Shown in pieces: positions 57,774-64,000 of a DNA stretch of 64,000 bases; within the stretch, counting starts at the first letter, position 1; each line of letters opens with the position of its first letter. The notes under the pieces were generated by a model that saw only the letters and a program-made list of their open reading frames with translations, was not told the DNA's origin and searched no databases. The translations under genes and the position numbers were made by a program. This stretch comes from Verrucomicrobiaceae bacterium (GTDB lineage: Bacteria > Verrucomicrobiota > Verrucomicrobiia > Verrucomicrobiales > Verrucomicrobiaceae). The stretch covers positions 94,324-158,323 of the forward strand of contig JAIBCL010000016.1 in assembly GCA_019694165.1 (NCBI GenBank), written 5' to 3'.

Positions 57774-59732
57774 TCACACAAGCGGGAGGACTGCGCGCGC
57801 AACTTGCTGCGGTGTCACCTTCGTCATGCAGTCGTAGTGACCGAAGGGGCATTCGCGTCTGAAGCAGGGGCTGCACGGGACGTGATGGCGGATGACAGCG
57901 TGCCTGCCGCCCAGCGGTCCGGTGAGCAGCGGCTCAGTGGAGCCGAAGATGGCGACCGTGGGTACGCCGAGAGCGGCGGCGAGGTGCATGGTGCCGGTGT
58001 CATTGGTCAGGAGCGCGCGGCACTGGCGCAGCGTCTCGATGAGCTGTGTGAGCGTGGTGCCGCCCACCAGGTTCACATGCCTGCCGGTGAGCCGGGCGGC
58101 GAGGTTCTCTCCCATTTCCTTCTCTCCAGGCGCGCCGACAAGCATCCACTCGATGCCGGGGCGCGCGGTGGAGATGGCATTTGCCGTTTCCGCGAAGCGC
58201 TCGAGCGGCCAGCGCTTTGCGGGACCGTACTCTGCGCCGGCGCAGAGTGCGATGCGCACCGGGCCGCCCACGTCGGTGACGGGCGAGCCGGTGGCGAAGA
58301 CGGCGGGGTCGTCTGCCTTTGCGCCACATGTTTCGGCGAGGTGCAAATAGCGCCGCGCGTGATGCAGCGGCGGCCGGCCCTTGCCAAGTTCGCCCACGAC
58401 CTGGTGCAGCAGCTTCTCGCGCAAGGATCCCGGATAGCCCACGAGCCTCGGGATGCGCGCAAGCCGCAGCTCGAGCGTGGAGCGGGTGGAATTCGTGAGC
58501 AGAATGGCGGCATCGTAGCGCACGCCCTTGTCGCGAATGCGCCGCGCCACGGTCAAGACGCCGTCTCCGGCGTCTTTCACGATGATATCATCGACCTCGG
58601 GCAGCGAGGCCCACAGTTCGCGCAGCTTTGCCGGCGCGAGAATGGTGAGGCGCAGATCGGGCCGGCCTTTTTTCAGTGCACGCACGGCGGGGAAGGCCAT
58701 GCAGGCATCCCCCAGCCAGTTCGGTGAGCGCACGAGGAGATGGAAGGGCTGCAGCCGTGCGTGGTCGTAGCCGGCGGGGGTGACGATGCCGCGACGCACG
58801 CTTGAGAGCAGGAAGTTCGGATCAGGCGTCTTCCAGCGGTTGTGCACCCAGAACCAGTTGTGCGGCGCGCGGCGGATGACGCGCTCGATTGCCAGGTTCA
58901 ACGCGGCGGTGATGCCTTCGGCGGTGGGGTTCTCCTCGCCGGATTCCACCGGAGGATGAATGACCAGCGTCCACTCGCCGGGTGCGCGGTCATAGATCGA
59001 GATCGGCAGCAGCGGCGTGTCGCAGCGCAGGGCCATGAGCGCGGGCAGCGTCGTGGTCGATGCGAGGCGATCGAAGAAAGGGCACCACACGCCTTTATCT
59101 CCCGCGTGCTGATCGACGAGCACGCCGAGCGTCGTGGTCGCGGTGCGCAGGAACTTGATCGGTTCGGCGAAGCCTTTGGTGCGGTCGAAGAGCACATAGC
59201 CGAGGCGCTCGCGATTACGCCGCACATGGGCGTCGAGGAAGGGATTCGCCAGCGGCTGGTAGATGCTGGAACCACGCCGCCCCAGCGCATACAGAGAGGG
59301 CACCTGCGTGAGCAGTTCCCAGCAGCTCAGGTGGCTGACGGCGAAGAGCAGCGGCTTGCCGGCATCCACCACCTTCCTGGCGTGCTCCACGCCCTCGACG
59401 TTCACGCGTCGCGCCACCGCCGCCTCTCCCATGAGCGGTATCTTGAAGCCGCAGAGCAGATTGCCGCCGAGCGAGGTGAAATGCCGCCGCGCAAGCCGTC
59501 GCAGCTCCTTTTCCGGAAGCTCGCGACCGAAGGCGATGCGGAGATTGTCCACGGCGAGCCGGCGGTACTTGCCCGCGGCCATGTGCGCGAGCCATCCCGC
59601 CGCCGCGCCCGCGCGCCACACGAAGCCGAGCGGAAACAAATGCAGCACGCCCACCGCCGCGCGGACGAGCGCGTAAACCGCGAACTGTCCTGCGAGCTTC
59701 AGCGTGGCACCGACTGATCTTCTGCCGCTCAT
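57774..59732 (-). CDS. fused lipid A acyltransferase (LpxL-like) and heptosyltransferase (GT9)
   Basis: A 652-residue two-domain enzyme from an ATG at 59732. Residues about 10-310 are a lysophospholipid-acyltransferase/LpxL-type domain: an N-terminal hydrophobic helix (LKLAGQFAVYALVRAAVGVLHLF), DNLRIAFG, catalytic HX4E in SHLSCWEL (His134, Glu139), and GVLVDQHAGDKGVWCPFFDRLAST. Residues about 329-652 are a glycosyltransferase family 9 domain: FHLLVRSPNWLGDACMAFPAVRALKK, IALCAGAEYGPAKRWPLERFAETA, and TNDTGTMHLAAALGVPTVAIFGST. Both activities belong to lipopolysaccharide synthesis at the inner membrane, lipid A acylation and inner-core heptose addition. Both active-site motifs look intact. The gene lies between convergent and codirectional neighbours without other LPS genes. 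Confidence 0.92.
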   Translation of the reverse strand: MSGRRSVGATLKLAGQFAVYALVRAAVGVLHLFPLGFVWRAGAAAGWLAHMAAGKYRRLAVDNLRIAFGRELPEKELRRLARRHFTSLGGNLLCGFKIPLMGEAAVARRVNVEGVEHARKVVDAGKPLLFAVSHLSCWELLTQVPSLYALGRRGSSIYQPLANPFLDAHVRRNRERLGYVLFDRTKGFAEPIKFLRTATTTLGVLVDQHAGDKGVWCPFFDRLASTTTLPALMALRCDTPLLPISIYDRAPGEWTLVIHPPVESGEENPTAEGITAALNLAIERVIRRAPHNWFWVHNRWKTPDPNFLLSSVRRGIVTPAGYDHARLQPFHLLVRSPNWLGDACMAFPAVRALKKGRPDLRLTILAPAKLRELWASLPEVDDIIVKDAGDGVLTVARRIRDKGVRYDAAILLTNSTRSTLELRLARIPRLVGYPGSLREKLLHQVVGELGKGRPPLHHARRYLHLAETCGAKADDPAVFATGSPVTDVGGPVRIALCAGAEYGPAKRWPLERFAETANAISTARPGIEWMLVGAPGEKEMGENLAARLTGRHVNLVGGTTLTQLIETLRQCRALLTNDTGTMHLAAALGVPTVAIFGSTEPLLTGPLGGRHAVIRHHVPCSPCFRRECPFGHYDCMTKVTPQQVARAVLPLV

Positions 59733-59828
59733 TGTGTGGGCCGTCCTATGACGCATCCGCCCCCACCGCGCAACTCCGCGGCAGAGGCGCGCACGCCGAT
59801 TCACACCGATTCGCGGGGGACAAAAGCG

Positions 59829-59850
59829 AGGGGCGGCTCGCGCCGCCCCT
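59829..59850 (-). terminator. terminator-like hairpin behind the LysM gene
   Basis: AGGGGCGGC (59829-59837) pairs perfectly with GCCGCCCCT (59842-59850) around a 4-nt loop. On the minus strand it is followed by TCGCTTTTG, a short U-run. It is placed 63 bp beyond the stop codon of the LysM lipoprotein gene. Confidence 0.6.
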
Positions 59851-59912
59851 GCCCCGCCTTCCAACAGCCCAATACCAATGAAACCGCTGGTCCGCGAAAT
59901 CGCCGTGTCACG

Positions 59913-60395
59913 TCACGGAATCTTCAGGGTCTGCCCCGGACGGATGAGGTCGCTCGAGAGGCCGTTGGCAGCCTTGAGCTTCGTCACGCTGGTACCGTTG
60001 CGTCGCGCAATGCCGTAGAGAGTGTCGCCCTGCTTCACGGTCACTCGTTTCGATGAGGACGCTTTCTTCTTCTTCGCAGTTGAGGAAGCGGTCGTCTTCT
60101 TCTTCGCGGTGGACTTCGAGGCCGAGGAAGATTTCGTGCCCGAGCTGGTGTGCGAGGGCGTCGTCTTCGGCGCTGTGTAGGCATACGGATCGTACTGCGG
60201 TGCGGGCTCGGATGCCGGAGGCTGCTGATAGGTTGGCGCCGCGTTCGTGGCGTACCCGCTCTGATCGGGGTAAGGATTGTAGCCGCCGCCAGCCGCGTTC
60301 GCGGCGTAGGGGTCTGCGGGCTGCTTGTTGCTCTGACAGGAGGCGAGGCCGAACGCGGCGAGCGCCAGGGCGAGAAGGCGGGCGGGGTGAGTCAT
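59913..60395 (-). CDS. LysM-domain lipoprotein
   Basis: A 160-residue outer-envelope lipoprotein. The signal MTHPARLLALALAAFGLASC has a lipobox LASC, with the lipidated Cys at residue 20. A Pro/Tyr/Gln-rich spacer follows, then a long Ser/Lys/Thr linker (SSGTKSSSASKSTAKKKTTASSTAKKKKASSSK). A single C-terminal LysM domain (about 117-160) reads VKQGDTLYGIARRNGTSVTKLKAANGLSSDLIRPGQTLKIP. LysM binds N-acetylglucosamine chains of peptidoglycan, so this protein probably tethers the outer membrane to the wall or recruits a partner. No catalytic domain is present. A hairpin terminator follows. The start faces the MocA gene at 60576. Confidence 0.92.
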   Translation of the reverse strand: MTHPARLLALALAAFGLASCQSNKQPADPYAANAAGGGYNPYPDQSGYATNAAPTYQQPPASEPAPQYDPYAYTAPKTTPSHTSSGTKSSSASKSTAKKKTTASSTAKKKKASSSKRVTVKQGDTLYGIARRNGTSVTKLKAANGLSSDLIRPGQTLKIP

Positions 60396-60575
60396 GGGGT
60401 TGGTGTGGAGACAGGTTGGGGTGGCGGCTCCGTAGAGAGCTGCCGGACTATTTGTTTCCGGCCCGTGTTTGCAAAAGAATTCTTTCCACGGGAAAACCCC
60501 GCCGCCGGGGACGAGAGGCGCGGAGGCCGGACCGCGCGGTTGAAAGCGCGCTGCCCACGCGGCCGTTTGGTGCGC

Positions 60576-61553
60576 ATGATCCGCACCATCATCCTCGCCA
60601 TCGCGTTCGCTCTATCCGCCGTCATCCACTCCTCTGCGCAGCAGATTCGCGCCGGCATCATCGGGCTGGACACCTCACATGTGCTCGCCTTTGCCAAGAC
60701 GCTGAACACCGACCCGCAAAAGCCCGAGGTCATGGGCGTGCGCGTCGTCGCCGCGTATCCGAAAGGCAGCCCCGACATCGAGAGCAGCACGCAGCGCGTG
60801 CCCGAGTACACCGAGAAGGTGAAGGCCATGGGCGTCGAGATCGTCGAGTCCATCGATGCACTGATGGGCAAGGTCGATGTCGTCTTCCTCGAAACCAACG
60901 ACGGCCGCCCGCACCTCGAGCAGTTGCGCCCGTGTCTCGCCGCGCACAAGCCGACCTTCATCGACAAACCCGTCGCCGGCTCGCTCGTGGATGCGATCAG
61001 GATTTTCGATGAAGCCAAGAAGGCTGGCGTGCCTGTGTTTTCATCCTCGTCGCTGCGCTTCGGCAAGCTCACACAGGCCGTGCGCGGCGGCAGCATCGGC
61101 AAGGTGAAATCCGCCGAGACATCCAGTCCGGCGTCGCTTGAGAAAACGCATCCCGATCTTTATTGGTACGGCATCCACGGCGTCGAGAGCCTCTTCACGG
61201 CGATGGGCACCGGCTGCCAGTCCGTAAAGCGCGGCACCACGGCCGACGGCAAGATCGAAGTCACCGGCATCTGGGAAGGCGGCCGCACCGGCGTGTATCG
61301 CGAGAGCAAGACCTACGGCGTGAAGGCGGTGGGCGATGCAGGCGAGTCCGAGGTCGGCAAGTTCGACGGCTACGAGCCGCTGCTCTACGAAATCGTGAAA
61401 TTCTTCCGCACCGGCATCACGCCTGTGCAGCCGGAGGAGACGCTCGAAATCTACGCCTTCATGGAAGCCGCCGACGAGAGCAAGCGCCGCAACGGCGCCC
61501 AGGTCACATTGAAAGAGGTGATGGACAAGGCGCGCGCTGCGGCCGGCAAGTGA
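60576..61553 (+). CDS. exported Gfo/Idh/MocA-like oxidoreductase
   Basis: A 325-residue protein with an ordinary Sec-type signal peptide (MIRTIILAIAFALSAVIHSSA), unlike the Tat signal of the other MocA protein here. The N-terminal strand IRAGIIGLDTSHVLAFAKTLN replaces the usual GxGxxG with GLDTSH, so cofactor binding may be altered. VDVVFLETNDGRPHLEQLRPCLAAHKPTFIDKPVAGSLVDAI keeps the DKP motif (EKP equivalent). A His for catalysis may lie in YWYGIHGVESLF. The NAD cofactor is usually bound before Tat export, so Sec export suggests a non-enzymatic or lectin-like role. It is followed by trpD 114 bp downstream. Confidence 0.85.
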   Translation: MIRTIILAIAFALSAVIHSSAQQIRAGIIGLDTSHVLAFAKTLNTDPQKPEVMGVRVVAAYPKGSPDIESSTQRVPEYTEKVKAMGVEIVESIDALMGKVDVVFLETNDGRPHLEQLRPCLAAHKPTFIDKPVAGSLVDAIRIFDEAKKAGVPVFSSSSLRFGKLTQAVRGGSIGKVKSAETSSPASLEKTHPDLYWYGIHGVESLFTAMGTGCQSVKRGTTADGKIEVTGIWEGGRTGVYRESKTYGVKAVGDAGESEVGKFDGYEPLLYEIVKFFRTGITPVQPEETLEIYAFMEAADESKRRNGAQVTLKEVMDKARAAAGK

Positions 61554-61667
61554 AGTGCCATCCGCCGGGTGGCGCTGTTCGCCGCCGTTGGAAGCCTTGC
61601 GGGCAATGCCGGGGCCATGGCATCAAACCGGGTTGCCAAACGCAGGCCCGGCGCACACTGTCGCCTC

Positions 61668-62705
61668 ATGGATTCACTCGTGAAACAGCTTGCAGCCGGC
61701 GGCGACCTCTCGGCCACCCAGGTCGCCGAGGCGGCGGCCTTTCTCGTCGAGCCAAATGCCCGGGCGACGGACAAGGCGCAGTTTCTCCGCGCACTCGCGC
61801 GTAAAGGTGAGACGCCTGACGAGATCGCGGCTTTTGTCGGCGAGTTCCTCAAGCTGGCAGTCGATCCGCACATCGATCCTGCCACGGCCCCCGGTCCGAT
61901 CCTCGACGTCGTCGGCACAGGGGGCGACAACTTGAACCTGTTCAATGTCTCGACCACTTCGATGTTCGTGCTCGCCGCTGGCGGCGTGTGCATTGTGAAA
62001 CACGGCAATCGCGGCATCACCGGCAAGAGCGGTGGGGCGGACGTGCTGGAGGCCCTGGGCATCAAGATCGATCTTCCCCCGGAGCGTGTGGCCGCAGGCG
62101 TGCGCAGCATCGGCCTGGGATTTCTTTTTGCACCGCTTTATCACCCCGCGTTCAAGGCGGTGGCAGAGGCGCGGAGGATGCTGGCTGCTGAAGGCCGGCG
62201 TTCCATCTTCAACATCCTCGGGCCGCTGCTCAATCCCGCACGGCCGGACTACCAGCTCGTCGGCGTCTTCGATCCGGCATTGACGCGGGTGTTTGGTGGC
62301 ATTCTCGGGAAGCTGGGCCGAAAAGGAGCGTGGGTCGTCCACGGCAGCGCCGGTGCAGGCCGTGGCATGGATGAACTCTCCACCATTGACAAGAATCAAG
62401 TCGTGCGGGTGGAAGGGGGCCGCCTTTTCGAGGACGAGATCGATCCGTGCGCGATCGGTTTCCCAAAGTCCCGGCTCGAAGACCTCGTGGGTGGCGACGC
62501 CGCGGAAAATGCCGGCATCCTCGAAGGCATCCTCACAGGCAGAATTCAGGGAGCAAAGCGTGATCTCGTGGTCCTGAATGCGGCGGCGGGTTTTGTGATC
62601 ACCGGCAAGGCGGAGAATCTGGTCGCGGCCAAGACGATGGCGGAGGAAATCATCGACCGTGGCGCGGCTCGTGCGATGATGCGCTCAATGCAGGCCTTAC
62701 AGTGA
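61668..62705 (+). CDS. trpD: anthranilate phosphoribosyltransferase
   Basis: A 345-residue cytoplasmic enzyme that transfers the phosphoribosyl group of PRPP to anthranilate, the second step of tryptophan synthesis. The start at 61668 gives MDSLVKQLAAGGDLSATQVAEAAAFL, the family helical N-terminus. The PRPP-binding motif is LDVVGTGGDNLNLFNVSTTSMFVLAAGGVCIVKHGNRGITGKSGGADVLEALGI (about residues 77-131), with GTGGD and KHGNR. RRMLAAEGRRSIFNILGPLLNPARPDYQLVGVFDP is also diagnostic. The FNIS consensus reads FNVS. Other trp genes are not adjacent. A longer in-frame start at 61569 is not supported. Confidence 0.95.
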   Translation: MDSLVKQLAAGGDLSATQVAEAAAFLVEPNARATDKAQFLRALARKGETPDEIAAFVGEFLKLAVDPHIDPATAPGPILDVVGTGGDNLNLFNVSTTSMFVLAAGGVCIVKHGNRGITGKSGGADVLEALGIKIDLPPERVAAGVRSIGLGFLFAPLYHPAFKAVAEARRMLAAEGRRSIFNILGPLLNPARPDYQLVGVFDPALTRVFGGILGKLGRKGAWVVHGSAGAGRGMDELSTIDKNQVVRVEGGRLFEDEIDPCAIGFPKSRLEDLVGGDAAENAGILEGILTGRIQGAKRDLVVLNAAAGFVITGKAENLVAAKTMAEEIIDRGAARAMMRSMQALQ

Positions 62706-62734
62706 CCCCGAAAGCGCGGGCTGCCCGACGCTGG

Positions 62735-62770
62735 GACGAAAAAAGGCGGCCGTCACCGGCCGCCCTTCAC
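62735..62770 (-). terminator. intrinsic terminator of ahcY, possibly bidirectional
   Basis: GGCGGCCG (62745-62752) pairs perfectly with CGGCCGCC (62757-62764) with loop TCAC. On the minus strand it is followed by CTTTTTTCGTC, a good U-tract for ahcY transcription. On the plus strand behind trpD it is followed only by CTTC, so termination there would be weaker. Confidence 0.85.
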
Positions 62771-62818
62771 GGGGAGTTTTGAGTTGGTTTGGTTGGAGAG
62801 GGCGGCTCGCCGAGCAGA

Positions 62819-64000
62819 TCAGTAGCGGTAGTGCTCCGGCTTGTAAGGGCCGCCGACAGGGACACCGAGGTATTCGGCCTGCTCCTTGCTGAGCTTGGTG
62901 AGCTTCACACCGATCTTCTCGAGGTGGAGACGGGCGACTTCTTCGTCGAGGTGCTTCGGCAGGCGGTACACTTCGGGGCTGTACTTGTCCTTGTTCTTCC
63001 AGAGGTCGATCTGCGCGAGCGTCTGGTTGGTGAAGGAGTTCGACATCACGAAGCTCGGATGGCCGGTGGCGCAGCCGAGGTTCACGAGGCGTCCTTCGGC
63101 GAGCATGTAGATCGTGCGGCCGCTTGGAAGCGTGTAGGCGTCGTATTGCGGCTTCACGTTGATCTTCTTCACGCCCTTGAGCGTGTTGAGGCGATCGACC
63201 TGAATCTCGTTGTCGAAGTGGCCGATGTTGCAGACGATGGCCTGGTCTTTCATCTTGAGCATGTGCTCGAGGGTGATGACGTCCTTGTTGCCCGTCGTGG
63301 TGACGTAGATGTCGCCGGTGCCGAGGGTGTCTTCGACGGTGGTGACTTCGAAGCCTTCCATCGCAGCCTGGAGGGCGTTGATGGGGTCGATCTCAGTGAC
63401 GACGACGCGAGCGCCGAAACCGCGGAGCGAGTGAGCGGAGCCTTTGCCCACGTCACCGTAACCGCAGACGACGGCGACCTTGCCAGCGATCATGACATCG
63501 GTGGCGCGCTTAAGACCGTCGGAGAGCGATTCGCGGCAGCCGTAGAGGTTGTCGAACTTCGACTTCGTGACGGAGTCGTTCACGTTGATGGCCGGGACGA
63601 GGAGCTTGCCGGCTTCCTTCATCTGATAGAGGCGATGCACGCCAGTGGTGGTCTCTTCGGACACACCGCGCCATTCCTTGACGATCTTCGTCCAGATACC
63701 GGGGCGCTCCTTGGCGACGCGCTTGAGAAGGTTCTTGATGACCTGCTCTTCGTGCGAACCGCTCGGGGTGTTCACCCACTTGTCGCCCTGCTCGAGCTGA
63801 TAGCCCTTGTGAATGAGGAGCGTCACGTCGCCGCCGTCATCGACGACGAGCTGCGGACCTTTTTCGCCGGGATGGATCACGGCGTCGAGGGTGCAATCCC
63901 AGTACTCTTCGAGCGTCTCACCTTTCCAGGCGAAGACGGGCACTTTCGCTGCAGCGATGGCCGATGCGGCGTGGTCCTGCGTGGAGAAAATGTTGCACGA
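62819..64000 (-). CDS. ahcY: S-adenosylhomocysteine hydrolase, C-terminal part
   Basis: The gene continues beyond the right edge and 394 residues are visible. It hydrolyses S-adenosylhomocysteine to adenosine and homocysteine in the methyl cycle. At the edge, [37 protein letters not shown] is the substrate-binding region. [21 protein letters not shown] is the catalytic Lys/Asp segment. [32 protein letters not shown] is the NAD-binding site. The end is the canonical KPEHYRY, whose Lys and Tyr reach into the neighbouring subunit's cofactor site. An apparent GTG start at 63941-63943 is internal. The 5' end, promoter and any SAH riboswitch are outside the window. Confidence 0.97.
   Translation of the reverse strand, partial: SCNIFSTQDHAASAIAAAKVPVFAWKGETLEEYWDCTLDAVIHPGEKGPQLVVDDGGDVTLLIHKGYQLEQGDKWVNTPSGSHEEQVIKNLLKRVAKERPGIWTKIVKEWRGVSEETTTGVHRLYQMKEAGKLLVPAINVNDSVTKSKFDNLYGCRESLSDGLKRATDVMIAGKVAVVCGYGDVGKGSAHSLRGFGARVVVTEIDPINALQAAMEGFEVTTVEDTLGTGDIYVTTTGNKDVITLEHMLKMKDQAIVCNIGHFDNEIQVDRLNTLKGVKKINVKPQYDAYTLPSGRTIYMLAEGRLVNLGCATGHPSFVMSNSFTNQTLAQIDLWKNKDKYSPEVYRLPKHLDEEVARLHLEKIGVKLTKLSKEQAEYLGVPVGGPYKPEHYRY

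Noticed and set aside
63941..63943. GTG as start of the S-adenosylhomocysteine hydrolase
   Set aside because: Family sequence continues upstream to the window edge, so the GTG is internal.

Overview
The window comes from a GC-rich member of the Verrucomicrobiota, most likely Verrucomicrobiales/Verrucomicrobiaceae. This rests on the 16S rRNA (the GCGTGGATAAGACATG region near its 5' end) and on the gene content: several formylglycine sulfatases, Tat-exported MocA-type oxidoreductases, a PEP-CTERM protein with autotransporter-type strand repeats, and a very large secreted beta-sandwich protein. The anti-Shine-Dalgarno sequence at the 16S 3' end is intact. Yet almost no chromosomal start in the window has a recognisable SD site, so starts were chosen from signal peptides, conserved N-termini and overlaps.

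Layout. 1-1460: end of a secreted cadherin-like protein, then an exported EF-hand protein. 1461-7330: one complete rRNA operon (promoter, leader, 16S, tRNA-Ala, tRNA-Ile, 23S, 5S, terminator) with clear long-range processing stems around 16S and 23S. 7331-11700: a mobile-element scar. An intact ISL3-family insertion sequence with an 8-bp target duplication sits just behind the rrn terminator. Two decayed IS5-family elements follow. Then comes a sulfatase pseudogene split by a 189-bp non-autonomous element whose ends match the ISL3 element. 11685-12394 has no recognisable gene.

12395-19395: RtcB RNA ligase, an exported hypothetical protein, an iduronate-sulfatase-like enzyme, an APC permease and a GlcD-type FAD oxidase. 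19506-27755: a 2,749-residue secreted modular protein. 27831-35503: serine acetyltransferase, SprT-like metalloprotein, mannose-1-phosphate guanylyltransferase, M42 aminopeptidase and two divergent glycosyltransferases. 35574-39218: a gene remnant and the PEP-CTERM strand-repeat protein. 39293-43039: RidA-like protein, PgsA and a proline-rich membrane protein.

43145-48797: sialidase-like protein, a zinc-ribbon protein, and two superfamily I helicases whose genes overlap by ATGA. 48893-57606: an exported carbohydrate gene set (esterase, sulfatase, aldolase-family protein, sialidase-like protein, NTF2-like protein, MocA oxidoreductase, Tat-exported pyruvyltransferase-like protein) that looks like a glycan-degradation locus. 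57774-64000: a lipid A acyltransferase/heptosyltransferase fusion, a LysM lipoprotein, a second exported MocA protein, TrpD and the C-terminal part of S-adenosylhomocysteine hydrolase.

Physiologically the region suggests a Gram-negative-type polysaccharide degrader that works on sulfated or decorated sugars outside the cytoplasm. Housekeeping genes are interspersed. Recent transposition is confined to the stretch behind the rRNA operon.
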